Assembly (NCBI GenBank): GCA_016716745.1
Contig: JADJVD010000005.1
Span: forward strand, 62,001 to 126,000
Length of the DNA: 64,000 nt
Origin: Hyphomicrobiales bacterium
Lineage (GTDB): Bacteria; Pseudomonadota; Alphaproteobacteria; Rhizobiales; Beijerinckiaceae
Direction: 5' to 3'
Made by a program: the position numbers and the translations under genes. The notes below the pieces were generated by a model. That model did no database searches. It was not told where the DNA came from and saw nothing but the letters and a program-made list of their open reading frames with translations. This document shows positions 44,886 through 53,532 of this stretch, piece by piece. Within the stretch, counting starts at the first letter, position 1; the number at the start of each line of letters is the position of its first letter.

Positions 44886-46973
44886 TCACGTCTTGCGGCG
44901 GCGGCCTTCCCAGAGCCAAGCGGCGACGACGGCGCCGAGCAGCGCCAGCAGGCCGAGAAAGCCCATGCCGAGCGGCAGCACGCCGACGCCGACGACGACG
45001 CTCGATTCGGTGCGGCGGATCGCGGCGTAGTCCGACCCGCCATAGATCGGCGCCGAGCGCATCGCCGCAAGGCGCGGCATCGCAACCTCGCCGCCGGCCG
45101 CGCCGATGCGGCGCACCGTGCCGCCCGTCGCCTCGGCGAGCGGGGCGAGGCGATCGAGCGTCGAGACGACCTCCTGATATTCGCGCGGATTGTCGGGGCC
45201 GACATTGACGAGCACCGTGCGCTCGCCGTCGCTCACCTTGTGCAGGCCGAGCTCGCCCGCCGTGACGCGGCCGCGCGCGACGCCGGGGCCCTCGTCGGCC
45301 AGCATCAGTTTGGTCGTCGCGCCGCCGGGGCCGGTCACCGTCACCTCGCGCGCCGCCTCCTTCACGCTCTGGCGCTCGATGGCGATCTCCTTGCCGCGGG
45401 CGCGGGCGCGCAGCGCCTCTTCCTCGAGATCGGGCTCCTTCATCAGCCAGTGCGCGAGGCGGCGCAGCAGGTCGAGATGCGGGCCGCCCTCCTGATAGTT
45501 GCGCGCCCACAGCCACATCTGGTCCGACAGCAGCAGCGCGACGCGGCCCTTGCGCTCGCGCGAGAGCAGCAGCAGCGGGCGCCCGTCCGCGCCGGCGAGC
45601 ACCGGCGAGGCGGCGGCCGCCGGTTCGGCGGCGACGAGGCGATACCATTCGGCCCATCGCGGCGGATCGCTCTCCGCGCCTGGCAGGCCGCGCGTCACGG
45701 GATGGCGGCGCCCCGCCTCGGTGACGGCGGCGCGGAACGGCTTCTCGACCACGTCGCCGACCGGCTTGGCCGGCGAGATGGCGCCGAGCGGCGAATAGTA
45801 GAGCCCTTGCGGCCTCGCGAAGTCGGGCCCGGCCGCGATCATCAGCGCGCCGCCCTCGCGCACATAGCGCACGATGTTCTCGAAATAGATCGAGGGCAGG
45901 ATGCTCTGGTTGGAATAGCGGTCGAAGATGATGAGATCGAACTCGCCGATCTTGCGGCCGAACAGGTCCGCCGTCGGAAAGGCGATCAGCGACAGTTCGG
46001 AGATCGGCGTGCCGTCCTGCTTCTCCGGCGGGCGCAGGATGGTGAAGTGAACGAGATCGACGTTGGCGTCGCTCTTCAGCAGGTTGCGCCACATGCGCTC
46101 GCCGGCGTGCGGTTCGCCGGAGACGAGCAACACTTTCAGCTTGTCGCGCACGCCCTCGAGCGTGACGACCGCCTTGTTGTTGAGCGTCGTCAGCTCGTTC
46201 GCGAGCGGGGCGACCTCGATCTCGACGACATTCGGCCCGGCGTGCTCCACCTTGATCGGAATGCGCACGCGCTCGCCGGGGCGGGCGCGCATCGTCATCA
46301 CCGCCTCGCCGTCGCGGCGGATGGCGAGGCTGACCGGCTCGGCGCTGGCGCGGCCGCTTTCGAGCGCGCGCGCGACGATGGTCACCTCCTTGCCGACGAT
46401 GCCGAAGCGCGGCGCCTCGACGAGTTCGACGCGCCGGTCCGTCTCGTCGGGCCGGCCGGTGATCAGCGCATGGACGGGCGCGCGGAAACCGAGCTGATCG
46501 ACGCTCGCGGGAATGTCGTGCGCCACGCCGTCGGTGACGAGAAACACGCCGCCGATGCGCTCGGGCGGCACGTCGGCGAGGCCCGCCGCGAGCGGCCCGA
46601 ACAGGCGCGTGCCGTCGGAGTCCGCGTCGCCGCCCGCCTCGATCACGCGCGTCTCGACGCCGCCGAGGGCGGCGAGCGACTTTTCGAGTTCGAGGCGCGC
46701 GCGGTCGGTCTGCGCCTTGCGCTGCTCGATGGTCTGGCTGGCGCTGCGGTCGAGCACGATGGCGACGACGTCGTTGAGCGCGCGGCGATCCTCGCGCACC
46801 ATCGAGGGATCGGCGAGGAAGCCGAGCGCCAGCGCGAGCCCGACCGCGCGCAACGCCGCGCCGCGCGGGCTGCGCCAGAACGCGACGCCGATCACCGCCA
46901 GCGCGACGAGCGCCAGCGCGGCGATGACGGGCCAGGGCAGCAGCGGGTCGAAGGCGAGGCGATAGTCGCTCAT
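44886..46973 (-). CDS. large membrane protein, last gene of moxR-DUF58-DUF4159 operon
   Basis: A 695-residue protein with two helices near the start (PWPVIAALALVALAVIGVAF; GAALRAVGLALALGFLADPS), a large periplasmic part and one C-terminal helix before EGRRRKT. A VWA-like beginning is visible (VVAIVLDRSASQTIEQRKAQ), and the middle (FGRKIGEFDLIIFDRYSNQS; NIVRYVREGGALMIAAGPDF) resembles the class I glutamine-amidotransferase-like fold found in such operon partners, without a catalytic Cys-His-Glu set. Its ATG overlaps the stop of the DUF4159 gene. The operon probably serves protein or envelope maturation with a MoxR chaperone ATPase, but substrate and role are unknown. Confidence 0.82.
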   Translation of the reverse strand: MSDYRLAFDPLLPWPVIAALALVALAVIGVAFWRSPRGAALRAVGLALALGFLADPSMVREDRRALNDVVAIVLDRSASQTIEQRKAQTDRARLELEKSLAALGGVETRVIEAGGDADSDGTRLFGPLAAGLADVPPERIGGVFLVTDGVAHDIPASVDQLGFRAPVHALITGRPDETDRRVELVEAPRFGIVGKEVTIVARALESGRASAEPVSLAIRRDGEAVMTMRARPGERVRIPIKVEHAGPNVVEIEVAPLANELTTLNNKAVVTLEGVRDKLKVLLVSGEPHAGERMWRNLLKSDANVDLVHFTILRPPEKQDGTPISELSLIAFPTADLFGRKIGEFDLIIFDRYSNQSILPSIYFENIVRYVREGGALMIAAGPDFARPQGLYYSPLGAISPAKPVGDVVEKPFRAAVTEAGRRHPVTRGLPGAESDPPRWAEWYRLVAAEPAAAASPVLAGADGRPLLLLSRERKGRVALLLSDQMWLWARNYQEGGPHLDLLRRLAHWLMKEPDLEEEALRARARGKEIAIERQSVKEAAREVTVTGPGGATTKLMLADEGPGVARGRVTAGELGLHKVSDGERTVLVNVGPDNPREYQEVVSTLDRLAPLAEATGGTVRRIGAAGGEVAMPRLAAMRSAPIYGGSDYAAIRRTESSVVVGVGVLPLGMGFLGLLALLGAVVAAWLWEGRRRKT

Positions 46974-49807
46974 CAGTTCGCGAGCCTTTCAAGCAGGTCG
47001 CGCACATGCACCTGATCGGCCTTGTAGTTGCCGGTCAGCGTGTACATCACGAGGTTGACGCCGCCGCGCAACGCCAGTTCACGCTGGCGCCGCCCGCCGG
47101 GCACGAGCGGATAGAGCGGCTGGCCGTCGCGATCCTCCGCCCATGCGGCGGCCAGATCGTTCGAGGCGATGACGATCGGCGACACGCTGTCGCCGGAGCG
47201 CGCGGGGCGCCTGGCGGGGTCGCCCGTCTCGGGCGGCAGCGCCTCGATCCAGGTCTGGCCGATGGTGGTGCGGCCGACGAAGCCGTCGAGCAGGTAGAAG
47301 GTCTTGGTGACGACGTGATCGCGCGGGATCGGCTCCAGCTCCGGCACGTCGACGCCGGCGAGCAGATCGCGCAGCCACGCCGCCTCCGGCGTCGGCGGAC
47401 CGCCGGGGCGCTGGTTCATCGCGTCGCGCGTGTCGAAGAGGACGGTGCCGCCCTGTTTCATGAAATTGGAGATGGCGGCGACGCTCGCCGCCGACGGCTG
47501 CGGACGGCCGGCGACGATGGGCCAGTAGATCAGCGGATAGAAGGCGAGTTCGTCGCGCCCCGGATCGACGCCGACAGGCTCTCCCGGATTGAGCGAGGTG
47601 CGCTCGCGCAGGACGCGCGAAATCGCGGCGAGGCCCGATTTCGACGCCTCGTCGACGCGCGCCTCGCCGGTGACGACATAGGCGAGGCGGGTCGTCAGCG
47701 CCGCCTCGAGATCGCGCTTGGATATGGGTGGGCGCGGCGTCGGCGTCGTTTGCGCCGGCGGCGCAGTCTGCGCCTCAGCGCGTTCGGCGAGGGGATGGGC
47801 GAGCAGCGCGGCGGCGAGCAAAGCGGCCGCGGTGGCGCGGCGGGCGGGCAGGCGCAGCGCGCCGGCGATCCACAGAGAGGCGAGCGCGTCTGCGAGCAGC
47901 AGCGCCAGCGCGGCGACGAGGACGGCGGCGCGCAGATCGACCGGCTGCGGGCGCGCCAGACTTTCGGTCGCGAAGGGCAGGCCGGCGAGGTCGAGCGCGG
48001 CGAGCCTGTCGCCGGGGCCGAGCGTATTGACGGCGACGAGCGCCTCCGCCGGGCCGTAGAAGCCGGGCGGATGATCCGGCGTCGCGTCCGCTGCGTAGTT
48101 CGCCGGAATGGGCCTCGCGGTGACGGGCGGCGAGCCGAACACGCCGAAGCCGTCGAGCGTGCGCGTCGGCGCGGCGGTCGGCGCGTCCTGCGTCTCAGCG
48201 CGTTCGTTCGAGGCGCCCGCCCCGTCCGTCTCGGCGCCGGTCTGGCCTGACATCGCGACGACGCGGCGCAGCATGTCGACGAACAGGCCGGACAGCGGCA
48301 GGTTCGACCATGTCGTGTCGGCGGTGACGTGAACGAGCACGATCAGCCCCTTGCCGCGCCGCTCGGCGGTGACGAGCGGCGTGCCGTCAGCGAGCGCGGC
48401 CCATGTCTTGGCCGGCAGGCCGGCCTCGGGCTCGGCCAGCACCTGGCGCGTCGCCGTCACCTCGTTCGGAACGGACAGGCCGAAGAACGGGCTCTCGCGC
48501 GTGAAGGGCGCGAGCGACTTCGGCGTCTCCCACGACAGCGAGCCGCCGAGCACGCGGCCGCCGCGGCGCAGGCGCACGGGAATGAGATCGTCCGACGAAC
48601 CTGCGAGCCGCACGCCGGCGAAGCGCAGCAGCACGCCGCCCTCCTCGACGAAGCGCGCGAGCTTGTCATGCGCCTCGCCGGCGACGACGCCGACATCGGC
48701 GAGCGCGACGACCGAGGCGTTGTCGGCGAGCGCCGCGACGATGGCGCGGCCGGCCTCGCCCTTCTGCTCGCGCACGTCGGCGAAGGGGCCGAGCGCGCGG
48801 GCGAGATAGTAGGTCGGCGCGAGCAGGGGCTGCGATACGTCGGCGGTCGCGCCGGAGACGATGGCGACGCGCCGGCGCTTCCAGCGGTCGTCGAGCAGCG
48901 TCACCGCGCCGGCGGATTTCTCGCCGACGATTTCGAGCCGCGCGATCTCGTTGCGCAGCTCGATGGGCAGATCGAACGTCGCCTGCGTTTCGAGCGCGCT
49001 TCCGAAATCGAAGCGCGTCTCGCCAAGGGCGAGACCGCGCAGGTCGACCGCGCGCAAGGCGCCCAGCGTCGGGCCGGCGGCGAGCGGGCGCATCACCCGC
49101 ACGCTCAGCGCGGCGGGCGCGTTCTCGGCGGCGGCGAGGCCGCGCGGCGGCGTCGGCTCGCTCGCCGCCTCGAGGCCGGCATGCGGCAGCGCCGCGAGCT
49201 TCTCGGCGAAGGCGCGCGCCTCGTCGGACGCGGAATGGGCGAGGCCGTCGTGAATCCACAGCGTCGTGGCGTCGGGACGGGCCGCCAGGAACGTCGCCAG
49301 CGCGGGCAGCGCCGCCATGCGGTCGAGCCGCCACGGGGCGGGTTTGACGGCGCGCAGGCGCTCGATGGTTTTCTGCGCGTCGGCGGCGACGATCTCGCGG
49401 CCGCCCTCCGACAGCGCGGCGAGCGCGGTGGGGCGGCCCTCGCGTCCGGCGGCGGCGAGGCGTCCGGCGGCGAAGGCGAGGCGATTGTCCCAGCTCGGCG
49501 CGGCGGCCCAACTGTCGTCGAGCACGACGAGCAGCGGCCCCTTGCCGCCGTCGGAGGCGGCGGGCGGGTTCCACACGGGGCCGGCCATGGCGAGGATGAC
49601 GAGGGCGGCGGCGGCGGCGCGCAGCAGCAGCAGCCAGAGCGGGGTCTTGGCCGGCTGCTCCTCCTTCGGCTCGACGTCGAGAATGAGCTTCAGCGGTGGG
49701 AACGGGATCTGGCGCGGACGCGGCGGCGTCACGCGCAACAGCCACCACAGCGCCGGCAGCAGCGCGAGGGCGGCGAGAACGGCGGGCGCGGCGAAGCCGA
49801 GCGTCAT
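46973..49807 (-). CDS. DUF4159/BatA-N domain membrane protein
   Basis: A 944-residue protein. The N-terminus PAVLAALALLPALWWLLRVT, with RPRQIPFPPLKLILD, is the BatA/aerotolerance-regulator N-terminal membrane domain. A VWA-like strand (GPLLVVLDDSWAAAPSWDNR) follows, then a large region with a helix near residues 640-680. The C-terminal DUF4159 part contains LTTRLAYVVTGEARVDEASK, AISNFMKQGGTVLFDTRDAM and GVNLVMYTLTGNYKADQVHV. ATG 49807 overlaps the upstream DUF58 stop (4 bases) and its own stop overlaps the next start, so translation is coupled. Family known from Alphaproteobacteria, function unknown. Confidence 0.9.
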   Translation of the reverse strand: MTLGFAAPAVLAALALLPALWWLLRVTPPRPRQIPFPPLKLILDVEPKEEQPAKTPLWLLLLRAAAAALVILAMAGPVWNPPAASDGGKGPLLVVLDDSWAAAPSWDNRLAFAAGRLAAAGREGRPTALAALSEGGREIVAADAQKTIERLRAVKPAPWRLDRMAALPALATFLAARPDATTLWIHDGLAHSASDEARAFAEKLAALPHAGLEAASEPTPPRGLAAAENAPAALSVRVMRPLAAGPTLGALRAVDLRGLALGETRFDFGSALETQATFDLPIELRNEIARLEIVGEKSAGAVTLLDDRWKRRRVAIVSGATADVSQPLLAPTYYLARALGPFADVREQKGEAGRAIVAALADNASVVALADVGVVAGEAHDKLARFVEEGGVLLRFAGVRLAGSSDDLIPVRLRRGGRVLGGSLSWETPKSLAPFTRESPFFGLSVPNEVTATRQVLAEPEAGLPAKTWAALADGTPLVTAERRGKGLIVLVHVTADTTWSNLPLSGLFVDMLRRVVAMSGQTGAETDGAGASNERAETQDAPTAAPTRTLDGFGVFGSPPVTARPIPANYAADATPDHPPGFYGPAEALVAVNTLGPGDRLAALDLAGLPFATESLARPQPVDLRAAVLVAALALLLADALASLWIAGALRLPARRATAAALLAAALLAHPLAERAEAQTAPPAQTTPTPRPPISKRDLEAALTTRLAYVVTGEARVDEASKSGLAAISRVLRERTSLNPGEPVGVDPGRDELAFYPLIYWPIVAGRPQPSAASVAAISNFMKQGGTVLFDTRDAMNQRPGGPPTPEAAWLRDLLAGVDVPELEPIPRDHVVTKTFYLLDGFVGRTTIGQTWIEALPPETGDPARRPARSGDSVSPIVIASNDLAAAWAEDRDGQPLYPLVPGGRRQRELALRGGVNLVMYTLTGNYKADQVHVRDLLERLAN

Positions 49808-50748
49808 CGCCCGCCTCCCGCGTGCTGGAAGGCGCCCGCGCCTTCGAGCCGGATGCGCAGCGCCAGCAGCGCCTCGGAGGCCGGCCGGTCGGTGCGATGC
49901 AGCGCGAAGCTCCAGCCGTGCCGGCCGGCAATGGCGGCGAGCGCGTCGCGATGGGCGGCGAGCCGCGTCAGATAGGTCTCGCGCAGGCTCGCCGCCTCGC
50001 CGAGGCGCAGGCGCGCCGGCGAATCGACGTCGAGCAGTTCGGTGTGGCCGGCGAAGGGAAAGGTCTCCTCCACCGGGTCGGCGATCATCACGAGATGGCC
50101 GTGCGCGCCGCGCCCGGACATGGCCGCGACGGCGACGCCGACATCGTGCGGGGTCGACAGGAGATCGGAGATCACCAGCGCCTGCGCGCGCGCCGGCAGC
50201 GGCTCGGCGGGCGGCAGTTCGGCCAGCGCCAGATCGGGCGCGACGCGCTCCTGCGCGATCATCGCCTCGGCGATCTTCTCGACGACGCCGCGCGAGGCGA
50301 TGGGGCGCATCAGGCCCGGCACGCCGACGCGTTCGCCGCCGCGCACCAGCAGGTCGGCGGCGGCGAGGCCGAGCGTGATCGCGCGGTCGAGCTTCGGCTC
50401 GCGGGCGAGATCGGAGACGTAGGCCATGGACGGCGACCGGTCGATCCAGATCATCACCGTGTGCGCCGTCTCCAGCTCGCGCTCGCGCACATACAACCGG
50501 TCGTCGCGGGCGGAGCGGCGCCAGTCGATCCGCTGCGTCGATTCCCCGTGCGCGAAGGGGCGGAACTGCCAGAACGTCTCGCCGACGCCGGCGCGCCGGC
50601 GCCCGTGCACGCCATGCATTACGGTGGAGGCGACCTGCCGCGCCGCGACGACAAGTTGCGGCAGGCGGCGGGCCAGCGACAGCGCGCCGCGATTGTGGCG
50701 CGGGGCGAGGCGCGCCTCGTTCGCCGCGAGGAGGCGGGGCTCAGCCAT
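49804..50748 (-). CDS. DUF58 domain protein
   Basis: A 314-residue protein with the DUF58 core: RRRAGVGETFWQFRPFAHGE, STQRIDWRRSARDDRLYVRE and a VWA-like strand TVMIWIDRSPSMAYVSDLAR containing the DxSxS metal site (DRSPS). Such proteins are encoded next to MoxR ATPases and are thought to act with them in protein folding or metal insertion. ATG 50748 gives MAEPRLLAANEARLAPRHNR; an upstream extension has no ribosome site. Overlapping gene ends place it in the operon after moxR. Confidence 0.9.
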   Translation of the reverse strand: MAEPRLLAANEARLAPRHNRGALSLARRLPQLVVAARQVASTVMHGVHGRRRAGVGETFWQFRPFAHGESTQRIDWRRSARDDRLYVRERELETAHTVMIWIDRSPSMAYVSDLAREPKLDRAITLGLAAADLLVRGGERVGVPGLMRPIASRGVVEKIAEAMIAQERVAPDLALAELPPAEPLPARAQALVISDLLSTPHDVGVAVAAMSGRGAHGHLVMIADPVEETFPFAGHTELLDVDSPARLRLGEAASLRETYLTRLAAHRDALAAIAGRHGWSFALHRTDRPASEALLALRIRLEGAGAFQHAGGGR

Positions 50749-50850
50749 CCGGCGATCCCGCCGCTCGCTTCGGGCGCACATCGCCGGCAGGCGCGGAGGG
50801 ACGGTGCGAACCCGGCCATTGCGCGGCGTCGAGAAACCGACGTTTCTCCA

Positions 50851-51858
50851 TCAGCCGATCCGCTTGCCGACGAGCTTGGCGACCAGACCGGCGATGGTCT
50901 CGCCCTCGGCGCGGGCGGCGAAGGTCAGCGCCATGCGATGCTTCAGCACCGGCTCGGCCAGCGCCGCCACGTCGTCCTTCGAGGGCGAGAGGCGCCCCTC
51001 GGCGAGGGCGCGGGCGCGCGTCGCCAGCATCAACGATTGCGCCGCGCGCGGGCCGGGACCCCAGGCGACATGTTTCACGATCTCCGGGTCGCCGCCGTCG
51101 GGACGCGCGGCGCGCACGAGGTCGAGAATCGCCTCCACCACCGTCTCGCCGACAGGCAGGCGGCGCACGAGGCGTTGGGCGGCGACGAGCTCGTCCGCCG
51201 TCATCGCCTGCTGCGGCTTCGTCTCGCGCTCGCCGGTGGTCTCGATCAGGATGCGCTTTTCGGCGGCGCGGTCGGGATAGGCGACGTCGATCTGCATCAG
51301 GAAGCGGTCGAGCTGCGCCTCGGGCAAGGGGTAGGTGCCTTCCTGTTCGAGCGGGTTCTGGGTCGCCAGCACATGGAAGGGGTGGGGCAGGTCGTGCCGC
51401 TCGCCGGCGATGGTGACGTGATACTCCTGCATCGCCTGCAAGAGCGCCGACTGGGTGCGCGGGCTTGCGCGGTTGATCTCGTCGGCCATCAGAAGCTGGG
51501 CGAAGATCGGCCCCTTGATGAAGCGGAACGCGCGGCGACGGTCGGCGCCCTCCTCCAGCACCTCCGATCCCAGAATGTCGGCCGGCATCAGGTCCGGTGT
51601 GAACTGGACGCGGCGGGAGGCGAGGCCGAGCACGACGCCGAGCGTCTCGACCAGCTTGGTCTTGGCGAGGCCCGGAACGCCGACGAGCAGGCCGTGGCCG
51701 CCCGACAGCAGGGTGACGAAAGTCTCCTCGACCACCTTCTCCTGGCCGAAAATCACGGCGCCGATCGCATTGCGGGCGGCGGCGACGCGCTCCAGCGCGG
51801 CCTCCGCGTCGCGAATGGCGGCGTCCCCGGCGGCGGGCGCGGTGTCGGCGAGACTCAT
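50851..51858 (-). CDS. MoxR family AAA+ ATPase
   Basis: A 335-residue AAA+ protein: FGQEKVVEETFVTLLSGGHG, Walker A GVPGLAKTKLVETLG, Walker B FAQLLMADEINRASPRTQSA, sensor 1 HPFHVLATQNPLEQEGTYPL and the arginine finger region EAQLDRFLMQIDVAYPDR. MoxR proteins act as chaperones with VWA/DUF58 partners, for example in methanol dehydrogenase assembly or stress resistance. First gene of the four-gene operon running down to 44886. ATG 51858 has GAAAGGACGT upstream. Confidence 0.93.
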   Translation of the reverse strand: MSLADTAPAAGDAAIRDAEAALERVAAARNAIGAVIFGQEKVVEETFVTLLSGGHGLLVGVPGLAKTKLVETLGVVLGLASRRVQFTPDLMPADILGSEVLEEGADRRRAFRFIKGPIFAQLLMADEINRASPRTQSALLQAMQEYHVTIAGERHDLPHPFHVLATQNPLEQEGTYPLPEAQLDRFLMQIDVAYPDRAAEKRILIETTGERETKPQQAMTADELVAAQRLVRRLPVGETVVEAILDLVRAARPDGGDPEIVKHVAWGPGPRAAQSLMLATRARALAEGRLSPSKDDVAALAEPVLKHRMALTFAARAEGETIAGLVAKLVGKRIG

Positions 51859-51994
51859 GGACGTCCTTTCGCGGCGCCGCGGCGCCTTTCGTTCTGGGCT
51901 CGTGCGCTTAGATTAGAGGGCGCGGCCGGGTTGTCGATCCCGGCCCGTTCAGGACCGTGTGAAGAAAGGATCGCCTGCGAACAGGCGCGCAATT

Positions 51995-52594
51995 ATGGCG
52001 GAACCGGAGACAGGACCGACAGGGCTGGAGGCGCTGACGAAGGCCGCGACGGCCTCGCAGGGCGAGGGCCGGCGGCTGCCGCCCGTGCATTTGTGGAACC
52101 CGCCCTTCTGCGGCGACATCGACATGCGAATCGCCCGCGACGGGACGTGGTTCTACATGGGCTCGCCGATCGGCCGGGCGCCGCTGGTGCGGCTGTTCTC
52201 GACCATCCTGCGCAAGGATCAGGACCGCTACGTGCTGGTGACGCCGGTCGAGCGGGTCGGAATCCGCGTCGACGACGCGCCGTTCCTGGCGGTGGAGATG
52301 AAGGCGGAGGACGGGCCGCAGGGCCGGGAACTGGCGTTCCGCACCAATGTCGAGGACTGGACGGTCGCCGGGCCCGACCATCCGATGCGCTTCGAGGAGG
52401 GCGACGCCGAGGGGCTGAAGCCCTATGTGCATGTGCGCGACGGGCTGTGGGCGCTGGTCAAGCGCGCGCTGTTCTACGATCTCGCCGCGCTCGGCGAGGT
52501 GCGGGAGATCGAGGGCGTCGCGATGTTCGGCGTCGTCTCGCGCGGGGCGTTCTTCGCGATGCAGCGCGCCGACGAAGTGGGCGTTCAGGGATGA
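51995..52594 (+). CDS. DUF1285 family protein
   Basis: A 199-residue soluble protein: GLEALTKAATASQGEGRRLP, VHLWNPPFCGDIDMRIARDG, WFYMGSPIGRAPLVRLFSTI, LRKDQDRYVLVTPVERVGIR and VHVRDGLWALVKRALFYDLA. WxPxxxGDIDMRIxxDGTWxYxGSPI is the DUF1285 signature. Some members have a PH-like fold; function unknown. ATG 51995 is chosen; a GTG at 51959 would add 12 residues. Its stop overlaps the Nudix start (ATGA), starting an operon of four genes with coupled translation. Confidence 0.88.
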   Translation: MAEPETGPTGLEALTKAATASQGEGRRLPPVHLWNPPFCGDIDMRIARDGTWFYMGSPIGRAPLVRLFSTILRKDQDRYVLVTPVERVGIRVDDAPFLAVEMKAEDGPQGRELAFRTNVEDWTVAGPDHPMRFEEGDAEGLKPYVHVRDGLWALVKRALFYDLAALGEVREIEGVAMFGVVSRGAFFAMQRADEVGVQG

Positions 52595-53253
52595 ACCAGT
52601 CCCGCCCGCCCGCGCCCTATTCGCTCGAGGATTTTCTCGCCCGCGCCCGCGCGCGGCTGGCGCCGATCCCGCCGGACGACTGCTTCAATCCGGCGGTGCT
52701 GCCGCATTTCGGCGACTACCGCCTCAATCCGGACGATCTCCACACCGGCCTGCTGGAGCGGGCGCGGCCGGCGGCCGTGCTGATCGGCGTCGTGGCGCGG
52801 CCGGAAGGCGCGGCGGTCATCCTGACCGAGCGCACCGCGCATCTGCGCTCGCATTCGGGGCAGGTGGCGTTTCCGGGCGGCAAGATCGACGCGACCGACG
52901 CCTCGCCCGCGGCGGCCGCGCTGCGCGAGGCGGAGGAGGAGATCGGGCTGACCGCCGACCGGGCGAGGCCGCTCGGCTATCTCGATCCCTACATCACGAC
53001 GAGCGGCTATCGCATCGCGCCGGTGGTGGCGGTCGTCGATCCGGGCTTCGAGCCGGCGCCGAACGCGGAGGAGGTGGCGCTTGTGTTCGAGACGCCGCTC
53101 GCCTTCCTGATGAATCCGGCCCGGCACGAGCGCCGCTCACGGCCCTGGCAGGGCAAGGAGCGGTTTTTCTACGCCATGCCCTATGGCGATCACTATATCT
53201 GGGGCGTGACGGCGGGAATCATCCGGCTGCTTTACGAAAGGCTGTACGGCTGA
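52591..53253 (+). CDS. Nudix CoA pyrophosphatase (NudL/YeaB type)
   Basis: A 220-residue Nudix hydrolase. It shows the CoA-specific UPF0035 motif ILTERTAHLRSHSGQVAFPG and the Nudix box GGKIDATDASPAAAALREAE with EEIGL. These hydrolyse CoA or acyl-CoA to phosphopantetheine and 3',5'-ADP. The C-terminus FYAMPYGDHYIWGVTAGIIR is also typical. ATG 52591 overlaps the previous stop, and its TGA overlaps the DUF6111 ATG. In Rhizobiales this gene commonly lies beside the CCA-adding enzyme gene, as here. Confidence 0.92.
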   Translation: MNQSRPPAPYSLEDFLARARARLAPIPPDDCFNPAVLPHFGDYRLNPDDLHTGLLERARPAAVLIGVVARPEGAAVILTERTAHLRSHSGQVAFPGGKIDATDASPAAAALREAEEEIGLTADRARPLGYLDPYITTSGYRIAPVVAVVDPGFEPAPNAEEVALVFETPLAFLMNPARHERRSRPWQGKERFFYAMPYGDHYIWGVTAGIIRLLYERLYG

Positions 53254-53519
53254 TGTGGCGCGTGATTCTCGAGCCGGCGGCGTTCTTCGTCACGCCCTTC
53301 GTCGCCTACTGGCTCTATCTCGTGGCGCGCCGGCGCTATCCGTTCGCGGTGGAGCACTGGACGCATGGCGCGCTCGCCGGCCTCGTCATCGCCGGGCTTG
53401 CGGTCGCCGTCGCCGGGACGCTGCTGGTCGGTCTGAAAGCCGAGCGGCACTTCGGCGCCTATGTGCCGGCGCATATGGAGGACGGCAAGCTCGTGCCCGG
53501 ACGATGGATCGACAAATGA
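53253..53519 (+). CDS. DUF6111 family small membrane protein
   Basis: An 88-residue protein with two helices: ILEPAAFFVTPFVAYWLYLV and HGALAGLVIAGLAVAVAGTL, followed by KAERHFGAYVPAHMEDGKLV and PGRWIDK. This order, wedged between the Nudix and cca genes, is the DUF6111 family. Function unknown. Start and stop overlaps couple it to its neighbours (ATG 53253 overlaps the Nudix TGA; cca starts 14 bases after the stop). Confidence 0.85.
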   Translation: MWRVILEPAAFFVTPFVAYWLYLVARRRYPFAVEHWTHGALAGLVIAGLAVAVAGTLLVGLKAERHFGAYVPAHMEDGKLVPGRWIDK

Positions 53520-53532
53520 GGCGGGCCGACCG

